Assembly (NCBI RefSeq): GCF_019649055.1
Contig: NW_026570251.1
Span: 1 to 64,000 of the forward strand
Source: Paramacrobiotus metropolitanus
Lineage: Eukaryota; Tardigrada; Eutardigrada; Parachela; Macrobiotidae
DNA: 64,000 nt
Direction: 5' to 3'
Shown here piece by piece: positions 20,500 through 30,842 of the stretch (position 1 is the first letter of the stretch; each line of letters starts with the position of its first letter). The position numbers were made by a program, and so were the translations under genes. The notes under the pieces are model-generated. The model saw nothing but the letters and a program-made list of their open reading frames with translations, was not told the origin of the DNA and did no database searches.

Positions 20500-22822
20500 C
20501 TACATATCATTGCGCAACATAAGCGGTGCACTACCGCACGAAGAATTCCGGCTTCCGCACGCATAATTATCTACTTTGATAAAAAATTTAAGAGCAGCAT
20601 CGATGCACCTACTGGGAGGCTGTATCCCGGAATTCGGGTCCATGACAGATTCAAATTGCGAAATGTGATTAGGAGCGTTTGTAACTGATCCTTCTTCGAT
20701 GGTACATGCAGGTAAAACGACATTCGATGTCGCTCTTTCGCCCTGACTTTGGGTAGGGGTATGATCAAAATAGGAACGCGAGGAATTTTGGCGTTTGCTG
20801 CTTGAATCACCGCTTTGCAGGGCCATCAAGCGTGCCGACCGACGGCAACCGCCACCGCTGTTTTGAACCTTTTTTGCTCGCGGCGCTTGAGCTCGCTGCT
20901 TTTCATCCACCAATTTAAGGTTGGACCGAAACGCAGAATCCGCGTGAATCCGTTTCCCATTGATTTCTGTAAGACAGCAAAATTATCTTCATGGTTTTGG
21001 AGATCGTTGCTGATGAATGCGATCGCGAAGGCCGAGCTGTGTAACGGACCACGGCTAAGCGCCACACTCGCTAGTCGCTACGGTTCCCGTGGCGGTGCTG
21101 GTGTTAGTGGTGTACCATTTACTTACACGGTTTGCTGTGATAAGCCCATACAGTATACAAAATAGGAGTTGCACAATTCTAATTGAAGCTAAACTGCCAT
21201 ATTGCCAGTTTACTGTGAACCCTGTTCAATCAAAAAAGTTTATGTTATTTTCATAGTCACGATGCGCTCTCATATCTAGTGTTGGGCCGGCCCGGCCCAG
21301 GGCCGAGGCCCGAACGGCCCGGGCCGTGGCCCGTTGTGGACGTTAAATATTGAAAAAGACGTGGAAAAACAAAAAATTTCATTGGGATTTATTGAAATTT
21401 AGTAGTTTTCGATGAGTGTTTCTTAATTTTCACAGCATTAAACGTTTCTACGTGAAAATCTGTCTTTTTTCCGTTGACATACCCGCTGTAGCCGCTTGCA
21501 TAATGACATCCGGGAATGAAATAATATTACTGTGCTGCAAGACGGCCCGGAGACATGTCGGGCCGCAGCCCGGATCGGCCCGCGGCCCGGACCGTGTAAA
21601 CGACGGGCCGGGCCGACCCAACACTACTCATATCATGCGTACCGGCTGGGCTCTCTCCGGAATCCACGTTCGTGGCTTTTTCTTTGACGGCCGGTGCAGA
21701 CAAACGAATACCATTGGTCTCAACATTTCCCGGTTGCTGAGCGACCCAGCCTTGCTCGGACTTATTCGATTCCTGTCCGGCAGCTTCCGCCTTCTCTGAA
21801 TATATCGGATGTGACATCTCCAAAGTGGCCAATTTTAACTGTTGATAAGTTTGGTCAGTGTTATCATTATGCGAGTACAAACTTGGGTCAGTGTTATGGG
21901 TACGAAAACGAACATCCATGGTGCTTGCGTCGTAGTTACGCGCATAAGTATGATCGAGAGCTGGATAACATGACTGCATGTCTTCGGCGCCTAGGTCAGT
22001 ATGTTGCTCTACGATCAACCACGCCGCGCATTGGCCCGCTTGTACCGTGTCGCTACCGCCGTCCTCATTAACTTCCGATGTCTGAGCTACCATGTCTTTC
22101 TGGACACTTCCCGGTTCCAGTATGCTTTCCCCGTCCGACTCCGTGTTGCTCAGCGGAGACTCATCCGGTGCGCCCGCCTCTTGCTCGGCCGATTTAAGTA
22201 TTAGTGTGACGCTCTGGTGTAGTGCAGCTTGTGCTCGTAGCTCTTGGTAACTGTGCTGTGCGCGGCCTTGAGGGATTATCCCATTCTGCAGCAACAAAGA
22301 TATAAAAGAGTTATCCGTTAGGCCGAACTTCTTCTGGATGCACTGCCGACTGTGGCCCACTTTAAAGCAGTCCAAAATTTCGTTTTCTAGCTCACGGCTG
22401 ATAGTAATCTTATCCAGCGCGGTAGTACTTCGTTTGGCGTACTGGAGTACAGCCTTAGCGACGTTGGAGTCTACGTTAACCTCGCGAACAATGTCCGTCA
22501 TGGAGCACCCACGATCAAACAGTTGGATGATGGATTTTTTTTGCTTTTTCGTAACGCCGGCCATTTGTAGCGCGCTTCTCACGGTGGTCGCGGGAATGTT
22601 GAGCTGCTTCGCAATTTGTTGTGGGCCGTGCTGTCCTTCGCGTACCAGCTGCACGATCTTGTTTTTGTGCTTCTCGGGCTGTGTCGTTTTTCGACTAATT
22701 TTTGCTTTTGTAAGAAATCTTTTCAGTGTATGAAAACTGATACCCATGCGATCCGCGATTTGTTTCCGAGTGCAGCCATCATTACGTAATTGGCAAATTA
22801 ACCGTCTTTTTTCTTCATCCAT
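20500..22822 (-). CDS. Protein with four tandem helix-turn-helix units
   Basis: Likely two exons. Exon 1 (22822-21643) starts at MDEEKRRLIC. It holds four related units of about 45 residues, each with a helix and a helix-turn-helix: around CTRKQIADRMGISFHTLKRF, GPQQIAKQLNIPATTVRSAL, SMTDIVREVNVDSNVAKAVL and SRQCIQKKFGLTDNSFISLL. A long polar, Ser/Glu/Gln-rich tail follows. A donor GCCG|GTACGC and an acceptor TTACAG|AAATC (exon 2, 20966-20500) have matching phase and add a basic, Ser-rich C-terminus. Such units resemble the DNA-binding parts of Tc1/pogo-type transposases, but no nuclease domain is present. It is probably a host DNA-binding protein or a domesticated multimer; function unknown. 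Without splicing the frame would run into the MITE at 21277-21626. Confidence 0.65.
21277..21626. mobile_element. hAT-type MITE, 350 bp
   Basis: The ends TAGTGTTGGGCCGGCCCGG and its inverted form CCGGGCCGACCCAACACTA are typical of hAT elements. A perfect 8-bp target duplication CTCATATC flanks it (21269-21276 and 21627-21634). The outer ~60 bases at both ends are very GC-rich repeats of GGCCC, and the core is AT-rich with no gene. It lies in the proposed intron of the four-HTH gene. Confidence 0.92.
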
Positions 22823-22951
22823 TCCTTCTTCGTGTAGTAATTTTTGTATCAACTGGTACCGCCACCAATGGTTGGCCTTTACAGAAAACACCTTAACAAA
22901 TCTAAAACATGGAACGGATATCTTAATAAATTCCCAATAAAATATTTCCAA

Positions 22952-23728
22952 GACTCAGTAATAAATACAAAGTACATACATAAATAATCTTACAATGCAC
23001 ACAACAAGGTTCGTTTTAAATTTTTAAATGAAATGGCATCCACTGATTTTAAAAGAAAACGACTGACGCCGGCTTTTTTAAAATAATTATTTTTCGACAT
23101 TCAGTTTCGATAATGTTGATCGTCGTGATTTGAACCGTGATCTGATTGCATCAGACTACAAGCCGGTCCGGAGTTAGAGCACGATAGAGAACAGCGAACA
23201 ATGTAAATTAATGAGATGCGCCAACTGTAGTGCAGTGGCTATCGACTAAGCGCTAACATCGCGCTTATTATGCGTTAGCTGTTCTTTATCGTGCTCTAAC
23301 TCCGGACCGGCTTGTACATCCGGTCAGCAGATATTTGAATGTTTGAATGCACCTGGAAGCAACTGACGATGAAGGTTATGATGCCAAGTCTCTTTTCACC
23401 GGCGAAATTGGATTCGGCTCTGTGAAAAGTGTAACTTTTACACAGAGGAGAGTGCTTGAAGGAGAATTCCAAAGTGTTATAGTCAATTTTCTGAGACGTC
23501 GATAACAGTCAGTGTTTAAGTACCCTTAAAATTTTCTCAGTAACCCTCAAGCAGTAAGGAAACGGATGGGCTAGTAAAGTAACGGCAAAAAGGCCAATTC
23601 TACGCTATAGCATACATTCAGGATACAAACCGACAGCCCCGGAAACAGGGTAGAAACAACTTCATGCGGAAATCATACGTACATTTAACAATACTATTAG
23701 CAAATTATGCAATAAAACCGTGCTTCAA
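22952..23728. other. Intergenic region holding one MITE
   Basis: No gene is seen; the TA-flanked MITE at 23159-23314 lies in it. Confidence 0.6.
23159..23314. mobile_element. Tc1/mariner-type MITE, 156 bp
   Basis: The ends CAAGCCGGTCCGGAGTTAGA and the matching inverted end form arms of about 37 bases with one or two mismatches. TA dinucleotides flank both ends (23157-23158, 23315-23316). The core has no coding capacity. Confidence 0.88.
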
Positions 23729-23920
23729 TTACCGATCATATTCTCTGGCATAAAATATTTTGATTGCCGCCTTGAATGTTCCATCACGACGCAGCTTTGG
23801 AAAATTCCGATTCCCGGTAGGTGTGTCAAAAAGCTCTTTTAATTTTACAGCAGTCCCAGCCTCATGCGCTTTCGGCCGGTTAGCTATATCCGCTATACAT
23901 GGATCGCAAAATCGCTCCAT
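23729..23920 (-). CDS. Unrecognised 63-residue protein
   Basis: A leftward frame starting MERFCDPCIADIAN with a good start context (GCTAGCCATGG), ending KIFYAREYDR. It contains two early cysteines and many charged residues. It may be a small gene or a first exon. Not recognised. Confidence 0.35.
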   Translation of the reverse strand: MERFCDPCIADIANRPKAHEAGTAVKLKELFDTPTGNRNFPKLRRDGTFKAAIKIFYAREYDR

Positions 23921-24140
23921 GGCTAGCGGTTACTTCTGCTGCTTAGATTTCGGCTTTTTTTGCTTATTTCGGCCAAACGTTTTTTGGCCGCCGTTCACTG
24001 CGGCCTTTGCCTGCGTTCACTTCCGCCACATTCTACTGTATTTCCGCTCATACGCTCCCCTACCGCATACTTCGCCTACGTTCCACCGAAATCAGCTTTC
24101 AACGATAAACCATATAATTATTATTATATCGATAATATAA

Positions 24141-26608
24141 CAAATTGTTGAAAACCACAATTAATTTTAAGTGCCACACTTTTAGTTTTATTATCCGTAT
24201 ACAGTAGCGATCGTCGCTCACAAAAATACATCAGAATGGGACCGTGGATAACATCCTCTTAGGATTGCCGCGAGTAATCTCTGTACTGAAACGGGCCCCT
24301 GATTCAAAAACGGCCACTAGTGTGCGTACTTGGAAAGACGGAGCAAGCAGTCCACACTTCGCCACCTCTTCTTAAGATATTTTTAATTTTTAAAAAAAAT
24401 ATTATTTGAAAATTTACAACGTTGGTAGACTCAATAAATCATAAAGAAGCGAGCGCATTTGTATTACAGATGGTGTAATTTTCATTACAGATATTCTACG
24501 ATAGAAGAACTAAGATTCGTGGAATAAGGGAAACCACTGATTCACAACATTCTTTAATTTGATTTGAAAATCAGCGGCGAACTCAAGGGCAGTGGGCACG
24601 GGTGCAGATGCCCTAGAATCATTTGAAAAAGTAGATACATACTTCAAAATATCAACTTGGGGCGTATCGCTTAAAAATCTCATTCAGTTTTGAAAAAAAA
24701 ACAAAAAATTACATGTCAGGCGAATTTATAGAAATTTGTGCAGTATAACGTTTACGAGCTTCGCGCTCCGAGTGGAAAGGAGCTATTTGGTGTACATAGA
24801 TAAATGTAGTATGCTTCCGAGCGAAATGTACAGAGGTAAACGATAGAGCATACTTTAAAATATAAGAATCACTAGCGTTTGGGAGAAAACAATCAATGTG
24901 AAAATTACTGCGAATTTTTTTTCTCTGCAGTGACAACTTGACTGACTCAACCTCTGCAGGCACAGAATTCATCATATTCCATAACACAGACACGCGTGCT
25001 ACTGAGTACGTTACCCGGTTATTGATGAGCCATCCTTCAATAAGTGATTTTCCGTAATTCGAAATAATTTAATCAATTTTATAAAATCTTTGTAAAAGGG
25101 TTTACTATATTTTATAGAATTTACTTTTTTATGGAAGCTGAAACATGCGTCGGCTTAGCGCTTAGTTTAAAAGCAAATTGAACCAGTTTAATTACATTCA
25201 AAAATTTTGGAAGCAGTTTTTGCAGCATATTATTTCCTTTTGGGTTCCTGGGTTCATAGTGCCTCTGTTCGCCCATGGGCGCTAAATTTGCCAGAGTTGG
25301 CAAATGCCATCACTTCTAGATGTATTACAAAAGAAGCATACGCAAAGACAGTAAATAAAAAAACCTGAATTGAAAAATTGAATGTTAAAAAACAACCAGA
25401 TCTGATATCAGTACAATGAAAAGGAAAATTAATAAACAGAAACATTTGCGGCGTCAACACTTACCAGTACCGATAGTATCTGTGGGTACGCATGCGAGTA
25501 TTTCAATTTCTCACATGTTATCACTGTCCGATTAGTCGGCCGATAAATTATAATTTTAAGATTTAGCCTTCTGTGCAGATTTGGTAAATAGTTTATACAC
25601 TGCGATAAAGCTCATAACGATGTGGGTTTCCGTTTAACCGACTAGGGTTTATCGAAGAAAATTGCCACAGACAATGTGAGCCCAACAGCCGCGACCCTTT
25701 GCACCAGGAACGCAACGGCATGGCCCCGTAGACTAATCGCGAGTGTATTGATTTGGTTGAGTGGATTTTCTCCACTAGGCCGCTCACAAATTCACGGTTG
25801 AAGCGGCCCTAACCCTTCGCTTTACGGCCGGTTAACTCAATGCAACCCGCACTTGCCTTGAGCGAGAACAATTACTCTGTGACTCTGTCGTTATTTGTGC
25901 ACCTCTGTCGACCACCAAGGAATGGCGGCTCGCGAAGACCAGATCACGAGCAACCGTTTGTGGAAACACCAGGTCCAATACCAATTACTAGTAAATACTA
26001 ATTGTGACTACATTTTGCTGCAATGGATTTTATAATGGATGTGAACTTCCGGTGAACAAATTATTATTATTCTAACCACAAAACAAACACAAATGCGCTG
26101 TGTGTTTGTTTCCGGCGTTTTGCCGCAAGGTGTGAGGCTAGGTCCTAGGAATTAATTTCTGAATTTAATTTTTTTCGCGTGTTTGTACCAACATTGCAAA
26201 TTTCCGGGGTTTTGTAAGAGAGGATATGAATCCACTCCGCGAGAAAAACCACACGCTTCTTCATTCAGTACGCATGCAGCGCAGTATGACTGAGTTCATA
26301 TTATCCGGTTCGTACAAGTGCACTGCACCGCTTGCGTACAAAATGCTGGGTATGGGGCTATGCGACCATTTCGTCCTACATTGTAAATGCTTCGCAACAC
26401 TACCTACAATCTTAAAACTACGTGCATAATATTTAGAAGGCAATACAACCCTCCACGCCAAAAAAAGAACAGTGTCTCGTTCAATGTAGTTCATTTCGTT
26501 GCCAAAATTTAGCAAGCTAAATCAGGTAGAACCAAATCAGGAGGTAAAGATTGAAATTAAGGGTACCCGGTAAGCTTTTTCGGTTTCAGTACCATAAACC
26601 CAAGCTAC
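24141..26608. other. Long intergenic region, no supported gene
   Basis: AT-rich, with only short shadow frames. No clear inverted repeats, RNA genes or element ends were recognised. Confidence 0.45.
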
Positions 26609-26616
26609 TGCATAAG

Positions 26617-27000
26617 GGCCTAGACTCTGACTCTGACTCTGATTCTGACCACTCAAACTCTGACTCTGACTACTCAAAGTCGGACTCTGACCGCTCAAAG
26701 TCTGACTCTGACTCTGAAGGTTTCTTAGGTTTCTTAATAGGTTTCTTAATAGGTTTCTTAGGTTTCTTAGGTTTCTTAGGTTTCTGAGGTTTCTGAGGTT
26801 TCTTAGGTTTCTTAGGTTTCTTAGGTTTCTTCGGGTTCTTAGGGTTCCTAGGTTTCTTAGGTTTCTTAGGTTTCTTAAGTTATTCTTAGGTTATTCAGTC
26901 AGAGTCAGAGTTTGGACAGTCAGAGTCAGACTTTGAGTGGTCAGAGTCAGAGTTTGAGCGGTCAGAGTCTGAGTCAGAGTCAGAGCTTGAGCGCGGGCCC
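26617..27000 (+). mobile_element. Simple-repeat hAT-like element, copy 1
   Basis: A 384-bp unit flanked by a perfect 8-bp duplication TGCATAAG (26609-26616, 27001-27008). Ends are GGCCTAGACTCTGAC and GCTTGAGCGCGGGCCC. The left arm is a GACTCTGA-type repeat, and the right arm is the inverted form TCAGAGTC. The core is a 9-bp minisatellite TTAGGTTTC. No coding capacity. The second copy (53992-54467) is in the opposite orientation, with a different 8-bp duplication. Confidence 0.9.
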
Positions 27001-27008
27001 TGCATAAG

Positions 27009-28402
27009 TAATGTAATGGATTACTGCCACTCGGCCACCGTACGGTCCGTCCCAATCGTGGTTAACAGCGAAACCAGGACTAAACAAATTATCATTCCGC
27101 GGCCATATTGAAACAAATTCACGACTAATGTAACTAGGAATGAGAGTAGTACGTATCCCGCCATTATAACTTAATTCATCGACTCCAAGGCGGCACGAAA
27201 AATTTTTACCATTATATTAAGTCTATAATTATAAAGCTAATTTGGTGGTGATGCCAAATTTAGGTTTGTAAGTAGAAATTTTAGGTGGTCATTTAAGACA
27301 GTAATTATTTATGTTACCCATGTACAGTATTATGGCGATAGATAAGCTAGTAGATCATGATTTCGCGTTCTTATTAACACCGCCGCGCTTATGATATTTT
27401 AAGCTGGAGCATCCACATATCGCAGTTGTTATGGTTGCTCCGTAATTGCTTGCTGGCTCCTTATTGGATAGTGGAACAGTTATTATATGAGTCGTTTGCA
27501 AAGACGTTTGTTTTACGTCACGCTTATCACGAGGTGGCAGATTATACTCGTAGTTAGTTCAGCCATGCATGTCATGTATCATCCCTGATCAAACGATTTT
27601 TCGAAATCGCCTGCTCTTATCTGAATGCACGAATGAAACGAAACGCCTTTGTAATACGGTTGCATTACCGCGCTCTGATCGTGATCGGAACTGATTTTGG
27701 GAGTATTCCGGGAGAGTTGCGTCTGCTGAACAGCGTTCCAGCGCTCATTGCTGTAGAAGGCGCAGGCGCAAGACCCAAACTGAGGTGCCATGGACTAGTT
27801 CTGTAGAGTGGATCTGTGAAAATACTGTGATTCTATTTCTCCCTATAGACCTTGTCAACGTTATCGTGGATGACAGAATCGTCCCAAGCTGATTCTGAGT
27901 TTTTTAAAGTTGCCACATTTTATCGCCTGCCAGACCGCGTAGTGGCCACTGCCACTGCCGGTGGCAGTTGTCAGTGACAGGTGCCACTGCCACCTTTATC
28001 CCCTGCTCAGTGACGCCGGACCGGACCGGTTTGGCTTTACAGATTATATCGGTGAGGGTCAGGTTAATGTTGCAATCCAATACAGTGTATCGAATACGTA
28101 TGCTAATACGGAAGTCTTGCCTCATGACCAGACACTTTTTTCCCTTGTTTGATTACATTCTGTAGCCTAACGACTCGTGTACACGGCGTAAAATTCGTTT
28201 ATGCGGGCAAGATCTGGTTGGAAAATTATGGATGAACTACAATTCCCAAACCTTTTTCCGCATACTGTTGTACCAAAACTCGTCGTTGTAAACCGGTCTT
28301 CTTCGGACTTTCCTTTCGGAATCCTTTCGCATCCAGCAGGACAACACATGGTAACATCTAAAAATAATATTTCTCGTTCGAAGTCATGATTAATCAATTT
28401 CT
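27009..28402. other. Region upstream of the glutamate receptor gene
   Basis: No firm gene. The frame 28201-28389 (MRARSGWKIMDELQFP) ends beside a possible donor (ACATG|GTAACA) and could be an early receptor exon, but nothing in it is diagnostic. Confidence 0.35.
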
Positions 28403-28560
28403 CAGATTTCATTGCGCTACAGTGCAGTTTTTTTACCACGGAAAATTGCAAAGTCATTCTCCTTTAGCTTTAGTGTTTGCAAACAAGCTCTTCTGGGAGT
28501 TAGACAGAGTTCAGGCAACATGGTGGTTGTCTCCATTTGTAGAAACCCTTAGCTATAAAA
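28403..28560 (+). CDS. Possible upstream exon of glutamate receptor-like gene
   Basis: A splice-acceptor-like CGCTACAG precedes a frame with LQSHSPLALVFANKLFWELD. The same segment is found, better preserved as an open frame, in the inverted paralogue at 54517-54933 (LQSHVRLALAFASKAFWEFD). Conservation at the protein level between the two copies supports coding. The end of the exon is not resolved. Confidence 0.4.
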
Positions 28561-29497
28561 GTTAACTGCAGGGCAAAAATTTCTCGTTATGGGCGTATCA
28601 TATTCCACCGTCCTCACCGGGATCGCAAGAAGCCGTATAACGAGTTTTTGCTTACTGAACAAAAGCGGTAAAGCAGTAATCGATTGACTTTTGTACAGAA
28701 GTTGGAACATTATTGCGCGGTCTGCGGTGCACAAATGGAATAGTAATTGCCAGTTTGCAAAAAGTTCTGCAATAGAAAGAGAATACTTAACAATTTCTGC
28801 ACTAGAGTAGGTCATGCAGTGCGACGATTTCCATCGAGTGTGTTCGAGTGGACAGGGGAGCAACGGGTTCCTGAACGCTAGCAGTTTGGTTGCTAGTGTT
28901 AACGAGAACGCTCCTTACAGTTTCCAGGTGGCTTCGAGCTCCAATGGATCGGTGTGTTTCTGTGGGATATCAGTATCAATTCTACAAGAGGTTGCCAATG
29001 CGGCGAAAATACGGTGAGCGAAGACAGATTTAAAAGCAATTCAATAAGATGATGCTGTCGGTCCGGAAAAGCTTGGTATTTATTTCGCAAGGTCAGATCC
29101 AGGATGCTTCCTAAAATATGTGCTTTAGACAGTGCACCTTTTTTGGGACTGCGTATTAACTACGACTCACTCTCACTCTAGAATGGGCGCGGCGTTGTTT
29201 TTCTTTATAGACATGAAAAATTTATGACATTATGGCATGCAGTCTTGCTCTGTAGTGCTAGAGTGAAACGGCGATCAGTGCTTTCAGGCAGTATGCAGAA
29301 CTGAACTTGTGCAGTTATACTCATATGAGTACGTTTTTGAGGTGTTTTGAGGTCCAGCCACATTTGTTCTTATCGTACCGGCTTCTTCATATTTACTGCT
29401 AAGTAGGTAATACAGTAAAATGGACATATGTTTATTGGGCAATAGCCGCCATAACAACAAAAGTGCAAGCGCGGGCACACTAATTTACAATTAAAAT

Positions 29498-29950
29498 TTA
29501 AACATTAAAAAAACAACCAAAATCTCTATCCGCCCGCGAGTTAAAAGGCAACGTACTTAACACAGCAGTAGCATTCCCCTCAATGACAGCCAAACTAAAA
29601 CGTTGCTTCATAAAAGCAGTAGAACGCGCTTCTCCAGTTAATTCACGAGTTTTACGGCCCATAAAATGTACAAATTCACTTAAAGCTAGGCCAAAGACAC
29701 CGAACGCTTCAACAACTAAGGGATAGAAAAGGTGTCTGCTTTCCAGTGGAGAGTACTTCCGTCGCTTCTCATTTTCTGCCAGGTGAGCCACACTTCCTAC
29801 CTTCTTCGAACTTCCGTGGACATGGGAATCGGCTACTGTACACCAACTTGTGACATCCCATACAACAGACTTTCCTTGACGGATTGGAATAAGCGTCATG
29901 CCGTCAGGTCGAATCGCCGCACTTGGTGGACATATTAGTTGAATCATCAT
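29498..29950 (-). mobile_element. LINE 3' fragment (copy 3), in receptor intron
   Basis: A leftward frame of 150 residues that keeps the nuclease core RPDGMTLIPIRQGKSVVWDV and the C-terminal FSLAVIEGNATAV block, the counterpart of SLAIQRGNAAS in copy 1. It is 5'-truncated and lies in the intron 29014-29989, opposite to the receptor gene. Its sequence is distant from copies 1, 2 and 4, so it is a separate lineage. Confidence 0.8.
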
Positions 29951-30842
29951 TTTTGTATTATTTCGAGAGAATACTGCGGCCTTTTGTAGGCTGACATGGC
30001 TTCCAGAACGACAACCAGCCCGCTACAATACTTCACTAGGTGGTCCGCCAATAGATGTTCGAGAGAATCGCGCGGATATCAGTCTGTGCCCATTATCGAT
30101 CACTCCAAACCGATTCTCGAACTTCGACATGGTGCCGATGTACTTCTCCCGCACCTACCAAATGGGCGTCCATCTGCAACATGTGCGGACCGGTGAAACG
30201 GAACCAATTCTCAGCGGACTGGTTGGCAGTTTCGATGCCACTACCTGGATGTGCATTGGTCTCGTGTCTTCGTGGATGACAATTGTATTTTGGTTGACTA
30301 ACATCTTTATGCGATGCCGTTCTCTGTTGGGAGTTCACAGCGAATTATTCCGGTTACGGCAAATATCGTTGAAGAGTTTCATGAAGACCATTTTAGAAAT
30401 TACTTACATGACTTTCAGCCAAGGCAAGAAAGCCGTTATATTTCGCGTAAATTATTCCTAAGAAGGATGAATATTTTATCGAAAATTTTGTTGCAGCTGA
30501 CGTAACACCGTCGAAAGGCGTCACGACCTTCTTGTGACGATATGGCTGGTATGGACGCCCATAATAATCACTAGTGTTACATCATCTTTAACTGCCACGC
30601 TAAGTGTTAGCGTTACAACGCTTCCCTTCACTTCCCCGGACTCCTTAGCTGATTCTGGATTCCATGTTGTTAAGCGTATTAATTACGAGGACCTTTCTCG
30701 CAACAGGCCCGATTTCGTAACGATGTGGCAAACTGCCATTACACTCAGCACCAATAACACCGACGATGTCCTGTATAATATGGCGGCCAATGTACCGTTG
30801 AAAACCGCTGTGGTTTGTTTCTACACTGACAGCAATGCGTGT

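Noticed and set aside
26551-26787. A Ser-Asp repeat protein frame
   Set aside because: It comes from the GACTCTGA arm of the same element; the repeat has no stop in that frame by chance.
26700-26880. Internal telomere remnant
   Set aside because: The 9-bp TTAGGTTTC unit only resembles telomere repeats, and it is bounded by element arms with a target duplication.
27844-27872. Similarity to the 3' end of LINE copy 1 (TAGACCTTG ... GTTATCGTG)
   Set aside because: Too short and with a gap; no further LINE sequence on either side.
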